Shown piece after piece: positions 1 to 6,761 of a stretch of DNA of 9,069 bases. The notes beneath the pieces were generated by a model, which was not told the DNA's origin, did not search any database, and saw only the letters and a list, made by a program, of their open reading frames with translations. Location: positions 1 through 9,069 of the forward strand of contig JAJYGZ010000023.1 in the NCBI GenBank assembly GCA_021790495.1. Direction: 5' to 3'. The position numbers and the translations under genes are program-made. Each line of letters starts with the position of its first letter. Within the stretch, counting starts at the first letter, position 1. Source of the stretch: Actinomycetes bacterium. GTDB lineage: Bacteria > Actinomycetota > Acidimicrobiia > Acidimicrobiales > Acidimicrobiaceae.

Positions 1-76
1 GCTGCGCCTTGGTGGCCGGCAAAAAACGCGTGCCGAGTCCGGCGGCTGGAATGACTGCTTTTCGAACCTGCTTCAT
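1..76 (-). CDS. galU: UTP--glucose-1-phosphate uridylyltransferase, N-terminal fragment
   Basis: Only the first 25 codons lie in the window; the gene continues past its left edge. The visible protein begins [20 protein letters not shown] and goes on to ATKAQ. This is the N-terminal nucleotide-binding signature of GalU-type nucleotidyltransferases: a beta strand, then the glycine-rich GLGTRFLP loop that holds UTP, then the conserved ATKA. By family knowledge the enzyme makes UDP-glucose from UTP and glucose-1-phosphate in the cytoplasm, feeding envelope polysaccharide, glycolipid and trehalose or glycogen synthesis. The ATG is preceded by AAGGGAG (82-88) with a 5-nt gap, so the start is secure. 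The gene is divergent from the ruc-like gene at 336. A related nucleotidyltransferase with the same loop cannot be fully excluded from 25 residues, but the motif is very typical of GalU. Confidence 0.9.
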   Translation of the reverse strand, partial: MKQVRKAVIPAAGLGTRFLPATKAQ

Positions 77-262
77 GTCGGCTCCCTTGCGGCCCTAATC
101 TCTATGCGAACTGCTCCAAGCGCGCCAAGAATCGGAATTGAAGTCTCTCGGAATCTAGTGGGTCCTGGACGGATTGGCTTTCGAAGTGCGAATTTAGTCA
201 GCGCGATATCTGCTTTGCGCCTTCTGCGCTAAATAGTCACCATCCCGCAACAGTCAAGGAAC

Positions 263-289
263 TTGCTTGGGGACTTGCTCGACTAGAAT
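263..289 (+). promoter_or_regulatory. Candidate sigma-70-type promoter of the ruc-like gene
   Basis: A good -10 hexamer TAGAAT lies at 284-289, with a possible -35 hexamer TTGCTT at 263-268. The 15-bp spacer is shorter than the usual 17, so the -35 is the weak part of the call. Transcription would start near 295-297, inside the CIRCE operator, which is the classic geometry for HrcA repression. The heptamer ACTTGCT occurs twice, at 261-267 and 273-279. Confidence 0.5.
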
Positions 290-315
290 TAGCACTCATT
301 AGTTGAGAGTGCCAA
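289..315 (+). promoter_or_regulatory. CIRCE operator (HrcA heat-shock repressor site)
   Basis: TTAGCACTC (289-297), a 9-bp spacer (298-306) and GAGTGCCAA (307-315) match the CIRCE consensus TTAGCACTC-N9-GAGTGCTAA at 17 of 18 arm positions, with the exact spacer length. The single mismatch is C for T at 313. By established knowledge CIRCE is bound as an inverted repeat by HrcA, which represses groESL and dnaK-type genes until heat or misfolded protein titrates GroEL away from it. The site overlaps the expected transcription start of the gene at 336 and lies 20 bp before its start codon, so it should control that gene. HrcA itself is not encoded in this window. Confidence 0.92.
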
Positions 316-335
316 AAGCGTTCCTGGGAGTATCG

Positions 336-695
336 ATGCCAACGTACGAATATCTTTGCAAGGTGTGCGGCAAGAACTTTGAAGTGGTCCAGGCTTTTAC
401 CGACGACCCTCTGACCGGCTGCACCTTTTGCGGCGGCCAAGTTCGCAAAGTGTTTGGCAGCATCGGTATTACGTTCAAGGGAAGCGGGTTCTACCGCAAC
501 GACTCCAAGGCCTCCTCTACCTCGACCCGGCCTTCGGCTGGCGGTTCAAATGGCGATTCCGCCCCGGGCGAATCGTCGACCGCCAAGACTCCAGAGGCTC
601 CCGCGGCGGCCTCGTCGGCGCCGGGATCGACCGAGACCAAGGCTGCCCCCGCTCCTGCGCCCGCTTCGGTGTCGGCTCCGGCTTCGAGCAGCTAG
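336..695 (+). CDS. ruc: FmdB/Ruc-type zinc-ribbon protein, probable redox-regulated chaperone
   Basis: The 119-residue protein begins MPTYEYLCKVCGKNFEVVQ and has two CxxC pairs (C8/C11 and C29/C32), the FmdB-type zinc ribbon. The domain closes with a VFGSIGITFKGSGFYRND segment (39-56), typical of this family. From about residue 57 to the end the chain is almost only Ser, Ala, Pro, Thr, Gly and Glu, so it is probably disordered. This layout matches Ruc (Rv0991c) of M. tuberculosis, described as an oxidation-activated holdase that works with DnaK and is co-regulated with Hsp60/Hsp70 genes. The CIRCE site just upstream and the adjacent divergent galU fit that assignment. ATG 336 has GGGAG (326-330) 5 nt upstream. 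The in-frame TTG at 303 lies inside CIRCE and is unlikely to be used. Older annotation of such genes as FmdB transcriptional regulators is poorly supported. Function here is inferred by homology. Confidence 0.87.
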   Translation: MPTYEYLCKVCGKNFEVVQAFTDDPLTGCTFCGGQVRKVFGSIGITFKGSGFYRNDSKASSTSTRPSAGGSNGDSAPGESSTAKTPEAPAAASSAPGSTETKAAPAPAPASVSAPASSS

Positions 696-709
696 GGGCC
701 AAAGCGGCT

Positions 710-793
710 GGCCAATCGGTTAAGTCGCCCGCAACCTGGAAAAGCCACCGGGTTCGATCGGGACCCAATGACCGCTTTGACTTGCGATTGGCC
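710..793. repeat. 9-bp inverted repeat in the convergent gap
   Basis: GGCCAATCG (710-718) is the exact reverse complement of CGATTGGCC (785-793), separated by 66 bp. Next to these arms, AAAGCGG (701-707) is the reverse complement of CCGCTTT (772-778), but in an order that cannot nest with the first pair. The gap between the convergent ruc-like and amidotransferase genes (696-926) contains no reading frame I believe. It has no hairpin followed by a clear T-tract on either strand. The repeats may help end transcription or may be chance. Confidence 0.3.
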
Positions 794-926
794 TTGATGC
801 ACGCGCGCCACCATCTCGGCTAAGTTCCAAAGCGACTATGTGGGACCCCGCTCGGGGAATCATTGCGATTAACCCGACCTAATGCCTGCGCAGCATCTTG
901 TTGATACCCGCCTAAGCATTCGATGG

Positions 927-1640
927 CTATCTCGGCGCCATGGCCGCCTCCGCAAGCGCGGCGAAGAGGGATTTATCTTGCCCCACCTCGGGGTGCCATT
1001 GCACGGCCACCAAGAACCCGTAGCTGGGATCCTCCACGGCCTCAATGACGCCGTCGTCGCTGGTGGCGGTAACCGCTAAGTCTCTGCCAAGAGAAGCGAT
1101 CGCTTGGTGATGATGGGCTGGAACCTCGATGGTCTGTTCGTGAATTATTTTGGAGATCGTGCTGGGACTTTTAATGGTGACCTTGTGGGTTCCAAAGCCG
1201 CCGGGCACACTGTCGTGGTCGTGGTTGCCAACGATTTCGGGGAGATGCTGGTGAAGCGTTCCACCCCGCTGTACGTTGAGGATTTGCAGTCCTCGACAGA
1301 TGGCGAGGACTGGCATTTTTCGCTCTAGCGCGCCAGCAAGCAGTTCAAGCTCGAATTTGTCCCGAAGGCGCCGCGGCGAACCGCCCATGGGGTGAAGGTC
1401 GTGGCCGTAGAAGGCGGGGTCGATATCGGACCCTCCGGAAAGCACCAACGCGTCGATTCGGTCGAGGTAGGCATCGTGTAGACCTTCGAGGGAGGGGAGC
1501 AAAATGGGAGCGGCGCCAACGCCGTGGAGCGAATCGATGTAACTGGTGGGCAAGAGCGCGACTTCAAGATGCCAGCCGACGAAACCTGCCGATTCGCGAT
1601 AGGTGCTAACCCCGACAATTGGCGCGCGACTACTTTTCAT
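927..1640 (-). CDS. Class I glutamine amidotransferase, gamma-glutamyl-GABA hydrolase family (peptidase C26)
   Basis: A 237-residue single-domain class I glutamine amidotransferase. The nucleophile elbow is AICRGLQILN (113-122) with Cys115, and the other catalytic residues are His216 and Glu218 in QWHPEV (214-219). LSGGSDIDP (67-75), GGTLHQHLP (126-134) and the His cluster AHHHQA (175-180) are hallmarks of the PuuD-like branch. PuuD (about 254 residues) hydrolyses gamma-glutamyl-GABA in putrescine breakdown. Other members act on different gamma-glutamyl compounds, so the substrate is not settled. No other putrescine gene is nearby, so I give no symbol. The frame stays open upstream to 1784. 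ATG 1640 is chosen because AAGGAG (1646-1651) lies 5 nt before it and the homologous region (APIVGVSTYRE) begins there. The gene appears to be transcribed alone. Confidence 0.87.
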   Translation of the reverse strand: MKSSRAPIVGVSTYRESAGFVGWHLEVALLPTSYIDSLHGVGAAPILLPSLEGLHDAYLDRIDALVLSGGSDIDPAFYGHDLHPMGGSPRRLRDKFELELLAGALERKMPVLAICRGLQILNVQRGGTLHQHLPEIVGNHDHDSVPGGFGTHKVTIKSPSTISKIIHEQTIEVPAHHHQAIASLGRDLAVTATSDDGVIEAVEDPSYGFLVAVQWHPEVGQDKSLFAALAEAAMAPR

Positions 1641-1948
1641 GGCGTCTCCTTGGGTGCTCAAACCCATTATAAGGTGGCATCGCAGTAGTGGCCTCGGCGC
1701 AAGGAGCTGCGATTTTCGTGCCGTATCGCGCCAGGCCGGGCACCGATAATCCGTCCAACAAGATTGGGGTATTTGCCATCGCATGTGAAGGCGGGGGTTC
1801 TTGCGCTGCGCGACGATATGCGAGAAAGCGAGTTTGAGTGAACTTATGCGTGGGTCAATTCGAGCCTTCGAACTCGCCGGACCAAGAGAAGAGGGGGCTT
1901 GGATCTAGCGGGCTAGGAGGGTTGCTTTGCCTGGAGCCCCGAGCGAGT
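1641..1948 (-). other. Intergenic region between ndh and the amidotransferase gene
   Basis: About 308 bp without a credible gene. The short plus-strand frame starting at 1838 reads through the ndh stop codon and shows no family features. The 1640-proximal end holds the amidotransferase ribosome binding site and a -10 box. Around the ndh stop, GCGAGTTC (1943-1950) is the reverse complement of GAACTCGC (1870-1877), but the loop would be 65 nt and no T-tract follows. I see no convincing terminator for ndh. Confidence 0.5.
1666..1671 (-). promoter_or_regulatory. Candidate -10 box of the amidotransferase gene
   Basis: On the minus strand these bases read TATAAT, a perfect -10 hexamer 25 nt before the start codon at 1640. 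It would give a leader of about 20 nt that includes the ribosome binding site. No recognisable -35 hexamer lies 16-18 bp further upstream, so either the promoter depends on an activator or the match is fortuitous. Confidence 0.45.
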
Positions 1949-3181
1949 TCATCCCCCGAGGATCACCTTTGGCCCGCGTCCCCACGACACGTAGTGCCAA
2001 CTCCAGTTGAGCAGTACTGAGAGTCTATTGCGCACCCCTAGCAAGGTCATGAGATGTAGAGCGAGCCAGGCGATCCATGCCGCGGATCCGGTGAGCTTGA
2101 TGCCGCCGCTTAGTTCTGCGACCGCGGCGCGCCGGCCAATCGTCGCCATAGTTCCCTTGTCCTTATAGTGAAACGCGGTGGTTGCTTCGCCTTTGATAAG
2201 GGCCTTGATCGACATAGCGGCGTGTTTCCCGGTTTGAATTGCGGGCTGAGCGAGTTGGGGCAAAAGCGCCCCATTTGCACCAATGGTACCTGCGACGTCG
2301 CCAACGCTAAAGACGTTCTGGGTTCCCACGACCCGTAGATCTTGGCCGACTTCGATGCGGCCGTTGTTGAGATGCGCGAGCCCGAGCGAGCGTACTGCCG
2401 AGTCGACCCCGACGCCGGCACCCCAGACCATCAGCTTTGATTCGATGAACTCGCCTCCAGCGAGTTCGACCCCATCGCTTCGAACGGCATTGACGGCAGT
2501 GTTTAACCTCACCTCGACTCCCCTGGATTCGAGTTCGGACAGGGCGTAACGCGATAGCGACGGCGAGAACGCCGTGAGGAGGCGATCTTGGGCTTCAATC
2601 AGGATTACCCGCGCCGAGCTGGGATCTAGTGCGGGGTAATCGGTTGTGAGGGCACGCTGTTTGAGTTCGGCGAGAGCCCCGGCCATTTCAACCCCGGTTG
2701 CGCCGCCTCCGACCACGACCGTGGTCAGGTTGAAATTCTTCATGCCGTGCGACGCTGCCCATTCGAACATTGCGAATACCTTGTTGCGAACCGCCAATGC
2801 CTCATCAAGGGTGTAGATCGCATCGCAATTGTCTTGGGCGCCAGGAACCCCAAAGTAGTTGGTGGTCGCGCCGAGCGCGAGAATCAAATAGTCGTAGCGG
2901 ATCTTGGCTCCGTCCAGAAGCTCGATCTCATTGGCTGCGGAATCGACGCTCGACAAGATTCCCTGTCGAAAAGTGACCCTCTTGTGGTTGCGAAGCATGG
3001 TGCGCACCGGGAAAGCGACATCTCCGGGGTTCAGGCCTGCGGTGGCAACTTGGTATAAGAGCGGCTGAAAAGTCGCAAAGTTGTGCTTGTCGATCAGGGT
3101 AATATCAAGGTCGGCTCCTTGAAGCGCTTCCATGGCGGACAGGCCAGCGAAACCGGCGCCGACGATCACAGCTCGGGTCAT
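1949..3181 (-). CDS. ndh: Type II NADH dehydrogenase (NDH-2), FAD-dependent
   Basis: A 410-residue flavoprotein that passes electrons from NADH to quinone at the cytoplasmic membrane without pumping protons. The N-terminal FAD fold has GxGxxG at 8-13 (GAGFAG), followed by FQPLLYQVATAGL (38-50), typical of NDH-2. The NADH-binding fold has VVVGGGATGVEMAG (155-168). FSVGDVA (291-297) is the second FAD motif, and AQPAIQ (311-316) is the quinone-site AQxAxQ motif. The C-terminal part (about 366-400) is rich in Trp and Leu with the conserved RNRLSVLLNW, the amphipathic membrane anchor of the family. ATG 3181 is favoured over upstream in-frame starts: two Shine-Dalgarno stretches precede it (AGAGGAG at 3184-3190 and GGAGG at 3193-3197) and the FAD motif follows at once. 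It lies 161 bp after the PHP gene on the same strand, so it may share the tldDE transcript or have its own promoter. Confidence 0.94.
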   Translation of the reverse strand: MTRAVIVGAGFAGLSAMEALQGADLDITLIDKHNFATFQPLLYQVATAGLNPGDVAFPVRTMLRNHKRVTFRQGILSSVDSAANEIELLDGAKIRYDYLILALGATTNYFGVPGAQDNCDAIYTLDEALAVRNKVFAMFEWAASHGMKNFNLTTVVVGGGATGVEMAGALAELKQRALTTDYPALDPSSARVILIEAQDRLLTAFSPSLSRYALSELESRGVEVRLNTAVNAVRSDGVELAGGEFIESKLMVWGAGVGVDSAVRSLGLAHLNNGRIEVGQDLRVVGTQNVFSVGDVAGTIGANGALLPQLAQPAIQTGKHAAMSIKALIKGEATTAFHYKDKGTMATIGRRAAVAELSGGIKLTGSAAWIAWLALHLMTLLGVRNRLSVLLNWSWHYVSWGRGPKVILGG

Positions 3182-3342
3182 GGCTCCTCTTTCCTCCAAT
3201 ATGTCGATGCAGCTAGGGCCGGACGCGATAAATTGATCCGGCGTGGGGCGCCTTGGCCCGAGCCCCGACTCGCATCGCTCCATCAAGCTAGGAGACTAGT
3301 TGCACCACGTCGGGCAGTGGCTGAGTCTGGGCGCAAAAGCTT

Positions 3343-3984
3343 TTAGTTCGATGGCACGATTCGCGCTCGCCAAGCCCGGGGAGGATCAAGGTGGCGGGTG
3401 TGTATCTCTCCCTCGGCAATAGCCTCGAGAAGATCGGTTGCACAAGCAATATCGCGATCGCGACACTCGATCCAAGTCGATCCGATTGCACTTTCCACGT
3501 GCGCATCGCTGCCAGCGCCTTGGGCGATGCCAAAGCGGACGCACGCCTCAAGAGCGATGGGAATCCAGCCGGATGGGGCGATCTTTGAATTTGCGACCTC
3601 GATAATGTCGATCGCACCGGTGGCGGCCAAGACCTCCAGGTCTCGATCCCCGATGCTGCTTCGGCCAAGGTCTCCGGGGTGAGGTACATATACGAGGCCT
3701 CCTTGAGCGTGAATCACCGCGGCCGCCTCGATCGCGGTGAGAGCGGGAGGGATTCGCTGGGTCAGAAATAGCCCGATTAGTTCACCCTCGCGCACCCGAA
3801 ACTCCTGGCCTACGATTATTCGTCCCGGCACCATCTCCGCTAGCTCCAAGGCTCCTTCGATGCTGAGGTGGTCAGTTACCGCCGCTAGGTCGATCTCCCC
3901 TGCCGCTAGGCCCCCGAGGTATTCAGGAATCGTCGTCGTGGAGTCGCCGGAGCGGTAGGTGTGGGTGTGGAGATCCAATCTCAT
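3343..3984 (-). CDS. PHP-domain metal-dependent phosphoesterase
   Basis: A 213-residue single-domain PHP protein. The metal-binding signatures occur in the expected order: DLHTHT (4-9, His6 and His8), TDH (37-39), GQEFR (59-63, Glu61), PHPGD (101-105, His102) and GSDAH (158-162, Asp160 and His162). PHP proteins use two or three metal ions to hydrolyse phosphoesters; related stand-alone proteins act on nucleoside phosphates, histidinol phosphate or small oligonucleotides. Substrate cannot be read from the sequence. The gene follows tldE by 24 bp on the same strand, implying co-transcription, but a functional link to the TldD/E protease is not established. ATG 3984 has no clear Shine-Dalgarno sequence. 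An in-frame stop just upstream and the need to keep DLHTHT at the N terminus leave no better start, so expression may depend on ribosomes finishing tldE. Confidence 0.87.
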   Translation of the reverse strand: MRLDLHTHTYRSGDSTTTIPEYLGGLAAGEIDLAAVTDHLSIEGALELAEMVPGRIIVGQEFRVREGELIGLFLTQRIPPALTAIEAAAVIHAQGGLVYVPHPGDLGRSSIGDRDLEVLAATGAIDIIEVANSKIAPSGWIPIALEACVRFGIAQGAGSDAHVESAIGSTWIECRDRDIACATDLLEAIAEGEIHTRHLDPPRAWRARIVPSN

Positions 3985-4008
3985 TGGCGAATGCGTCTTT
4001 TATCCGGT

Positions 4009-5352
4009 TTATGAACCGCTGACGTTGATGTTGTCGATAGCGAGGGTTACCCCCGCAGACCCGCCCGGCCTAAAGGTCAAGTCGCTGCCGACGGAGACGA
4101 TGTCCTTGAGCATTTTCTGCAGATTGGACGCGATAGTAAACTCCTTGATCGCTCCTTGCAGCTCCCCATTGCGAATCTGGATGCCCTCGGCCCCGACCGA
4201 GAAGTCGCCGCTGATGGGATTCACGCCGGAGTGGATGCCCGATATCGACTGGATGAGGACCCCATCGTTGACCTTGGCCACGATCTCTTCGGGCGAGGCG
4301 TCGCCAGCGGCCAGCATCGTGGCTCTTGGCCCGGGGCTGATGGATCCGGCGATCCCTCCGCGAATCGCCGAACCGGTGGAGGGATGATCGTCCTTTCTCC
4401 CGGTGTAGGAGTCGTACAGGAAGGATTTGAGCTCGCCGTTTTCGATCAGGACGTTGCGCCTTGAGGCGAGACCTTCGTCGTCAAAGCTAGCCGCGGAAAA
4501 GAACCGTTTATCGGTGGGGTCGTCCACAAGCGTGAGTTCGGCCGCCGCTACGCTCTCGCCGAGTCGGCCGGCGAAGATAGACCGTCCTTTTTGAACTGAT
4601 TCGGCCGAAAGCGTCGATGAGATGATCGATATCAGGGCGCTGGAGATATCTGGCTCGAATACCGCTCTGAACAATCCCGACGTCGGCTTGGTCGCTCCGA
4701 GCATTCTTGTGGCCTTCTTTGCGGCCTCGTTGGCGGCGTGTTCGATGTCAAGGCCGGCGAAGTCGCGCGAGGCGTGCATCCCGTATCCGGTTTGGGTCTC
4801 TTCGTTCTGGCTTGCGAGCGCGTATACCCATGCCCAGCAATATGTTTGGCGGGTGTAGGCCACGACGCCACGCGAGTTGAGCACGGCGGCTTCGGCCGAG
4901 ACGTCTCCATAGTTCGCCGAATTGAGCGAACGGATTCGTTTGTCGAGTGAAAGAGTGGCTTTTTCCAGACTCATTGCCGCATCGATCTTGGCTTGGGTAG
5001 AGGTGGCTCCAAGGTCGTTCGCCCAAACGTCAAGGTTTGCCGGAGCGACATCGTCGGGCGATGCGACGCCCGCGTAGGGATCGGCGCTGCCAAATCGTGC
5101 GTTGTCCCTGGCTTCGGCTACGGCGCGCGCGATCTCGTCGGGCTCCAGGGTGCCCGCATAAGAGATTCCAACGCGCTTTTGGCTAACGATCCGAATGCCA
5201 ATTCCAGAAGAGTCTGCACTTGTCAGCGATTCGACATCGGATTCGTAAACTCTGATTGCGGTTTCGGATTCCCGAACCAGATAGGCCTCGATCTCCTCGT
5301 TGGCCAGAGCCGAATCGATGACGCTTTGCCCGATCGTAACGAGGTCAAGCAC
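4009..5352 (-). CDS. tldE: TldE/PmbA, non-catalytic subunit of the TldD-TldE metalloprotease
   Basis: A 447-residue member of the TldD/PmbA family, about the usual length. It has the family N-terminal fold with SSGIGIRIV (48-56) and the C-terminal signature GVNPISGDFSVGAEG (376-390). It lacks the HExxxH zinc motif found in its partner at 5345-6736, which marks it as TldE. In E. coli TldD and TldE form a heterodimer that degrades short unfolded peptides and takes part in microcin B17 maturation and CcdA turnover. The GTG start at 5352 overlaps the tldD stop codon by 8 bp, and GGAGG (5361-5365) lies 8 nt upstream, so translation is probably coupled to give equal amounts of both subunits. No peptide precursor gene is visible nearby, so a general peptidase role is the simpler guess. 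Confidence 0.92.
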   Translation of the reverse strand: MLDLVTIGQSVIDSALANEEIEAYLVRESETAIRVYESDVESLTSADSSGIGIRIVSQKRVGISYAGTLEPDEIARAVAEARDNARFGSADPYAGVASPDDVAPANLDVWANDLGATSTQAKIDAAMSLEKATLSLDKRIRSLNSANYGDVSAEAAVLNSRGVVAYTRQTYCWAWVYALASQNEETQTGYGMHASRDFAGLDIEHAANEAAKKATRMLGATKPTSGLFRAVFEPDISSALISIISSTLSAESVQKGRSIFAGRLGESVAAAELTLVDDPTDKRFFSAASFDDEGLASRRNVLIENGELKSFLYDSYTGRKDDHPSTGSAIRGGIAGSISPGPRATMLAAGDASPEEIVAKVNDGVLIQSISGIHSGVNPISGDFSVGAEGIQIRNGELQGAIKEFTIASNLQKMLKDIVSVGSDLTFRPGGSAGVTLAIDNINVSGS

Positions 5353-6736
5353 TCGCGGTTCCTCCCACGGTCACCTTGGTAATTCGAAGGGTGGGCTGGC
5401 CGCAGCCCACAGGCACGCTTTGCCCGTCTTTGCCGCAAGTCCCCGGGACGATCGCGAAGTCATCGGCAACGGCGTCTATGTTGGCAAGAACTTCCGGTCC
5501 GTTGCCAATCAGGTTGGCGTCGCGCAGTGGAGCGGTAATCTGGCCATTTTCTATCAAGTACGCTTCGGTCATTCCAAAGACGAAGTCTCCCGTCGCGGTG
5601 TTTACCTGACCGCCCCCCAGTTTCGCCACATAAATTCCCCGTTCGGTGTCCGCGATGATCTCTTCTGGCGTCTGTTGGCCGGGCATTAGATAGGTGTTGG
5701 TCATTCGAACCATCGGAAGGTGCGCGTAGCTTTGGCGACGACCGTTTCCAGACGATGATCGCGACTGACGCTCTCCCTGGGTGTGATCCCACATGTAATC
5801 CACCAGAACTCCATCTTGGATGAGGACGTTCTTCTTTGCGGCGTTGCCTTCGTCGTCGTAGCCGTAGGTTCCCCATTGGTTGCGTACGGTTCCGTCGTCA
5901 AGGAGAGTAACGAGAGGGCTGGCGACCAACTCGCCGAGTCGGCCCGTGTAGACCGATGAGTCCTTGACAATGTGATCCGCCTCGAGTCCGTGCCCGCACG
6001 CCTCATGGAATAGGACTCCTCCCCCTTGGCCGTTCAGCACCACCGGCAATTGGCCCGAGGGCGTCGGCCGGGCGGAGAGCTTTTGAATCGCGCGCATTGC
6101 GGCCTTTTGGGCCAACTCTTCGAGGTCGGTCTCGTCGAATAGCTCGAAGCCCATCGTCATCGCCGCAGTCTCATATCCGGTTTGCATCCCGGTGTCACCC
6201 AGGGCGACACACGATATCGATATTCTGGTTCGGACCTGCTCCTCTTCCACGAAGGTCCCCTCGGAGTTGGCGACGATGAATCGCCGCATCGAGTCGGCAT
6301 AGCCAGCGCTAACTTGTCGGATCGCCGCGCCTGCCGAGCGTCCCGCCGCGTCGAGTCGCATCAGAAGGGCGATCTTGTTGTCCTTGGGGGTTGAGTTGGG
6401 AGCTTGCTTGGATGGATCGAGAGGGACAAAGTGGCGCGGGGTGAGTGCAACTTGAGCCACCCGCTGGGTGGAATTTCTTGCCAGCGACGCGGCCGCTTGC
6501 GCCGCCTTTATCAAGCTTGACTCGGATAGGTCCGCGGTATGGGCGAATCCCGTGGTCTCTCCGAACCTGACCCGGATTCCCGCGCCGCGCGACGTTCCCG
6601 AGGTCAGCTCCTCGATCAGGCTGTCGTCGAGAGACGCGGAGAAGTTGCTCTTCTCTTCGACAAAAATTTCCGCGAAGTCGCCACCGCGCGCGAGAGCAGA
6701 CTGGATGACTTTGCTTATGAGATTTTCGTCGAGCAC
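5345..6736 (-). CDS. tldD: TldD, catalytic zinc subunit of the TldD-TldE metalloprotease
   Basis: A 463-residue TldD. The zinc-protease motif is HEACGHGLEAD (244-254), with His244, Glu245 and His249. PGTCGKDGQ (431-439) supplies Cys434, by family knowledge the third zinc ligand. GGGQVNTATGDFVFGM (374-389) is the family signature near the active site. An additional cysteine, Cys445 in VGCGQP, sits 11 residues after the ligand. With TldE it is expected to cleave short unstructured peptides in the cytoplasm. The frame extends upstream to a TTG at 6769, but that codon has no ribosome binding site and lies in an arm of the dyad at 6762-6790. GTG 6736 has CGGAG (6743-6747) 6 nt upstream, so I prefer it. 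This is the first gene of the tldD-tldE-PHP operon. Confidence 0.92.
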   Translation of the reverse strand: MLDENLISKVIQSALARGGDFAEIFVEEKSNFSASLDDSLIEELTSGTSRGAGIRVRFGETTGFAHTADLSESSLIKAAQAAASLARNSTQRVAQVALTPRHFVPLDPSKQAPNSTPKDNKIALLMRLDAAGRSAGAAIRQVSAGYADSMRRFIVANSEGTFVEEEQVRTRISISCVALGDTGMQTGYETAAMTMGFELFDETDLEELAQKAAMRAIQKLSARPTPSGQLPVVLNGQGGGVLFHEACGHGLEADHIVKDSSVYTGRLGELVASPLVTLLDDGTVRNQWGTYGYDDEGNAAKKNVLIQDGVLVDYMWDHTQGERQSRSSSGNGRRQSYAHLPMVRMTNTYLMPGQQTPEEIIADTERGIYVAKLGGGQVNTATGDFVFGMTEAYLIENGQITAPLRDANLIGNGPEVLANIDAVADDFAIVPGTCGKDGQSVPVGCGQPTLRITKVTVGGTASA

Positions 6737-6742
6737 TTGGTT

Positions 6743-6747
6743 CTCCG
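6743..6747 (-). promoter_or_regulatory. Ribosome binding site deciding the tldD start
   Basis: On the minus strand this reads CGGAG, 6 nt before GTG 6736. The alternative in-frame TTG at 6769 has only AT-rich and GCGC sequence before it, with no match to the 16S anti-Shine-Dalgarno. This site therefore favours the shorter 463-residue TldD. Confidence 0.6.
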
Positions 6748-6761
6748 GCCTGTGTATTCCA

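Noticed and set aside
258..283. GGAAC (258-262) as a SigH-type -35 element upstream of the ruc-like gene.
   Set aside because: At the proper distance the downstream element reads GAC rather than GTT. The TAGAAT -10 box with CIRCE is the better explanation, though dual control cannot be excluded.
748..766. GGGTTCGATC resembling a tRNA T-arm.
   Set aside because: The base expected to close the T-stem would be a G opposite G, and no acceptor, D or anticodon arms fit around it. It forms only a weak 6-bp hairpin at 750-766.
846..857. CCCC-GCTC-GGGG hairpin as a bidirectional terminator in the convergent gap.
   Set aside because: Only four base pairs can form with a usable loop, and no T-tract follows on either strand.
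1870..1950. 8-bp inverted repeat GAACTCGC/GCGAGTTC overlapping the ndh stop codon.
   Set aside because: The 65-nt loop and absence of a T-tract make it a poor terminator, and there is no other support.
1838..2020. Short plus-strand frame in the ndh/amidotransferase gap.
   Set aside because: It overlaps the 3' end of ndh antisense, has no family features and no clear ribosome binding site.
3218..3242. GCCGGA/TCCGGC dyad with a 13-nt spacer in the ndh leader.
   Set aside because: Only 6 bp, and it does not resemble a known NADH-sensing (Rex) operator. It is expected often by chance in GC-rich DNA.
3335..3344. AAAAGCTTTT palindrome at the PHP stop codon.
   Set aside because: A 10-bp self-complementary A/T-flanked sequence with no loop cannot act as a terminator and is common by chance.
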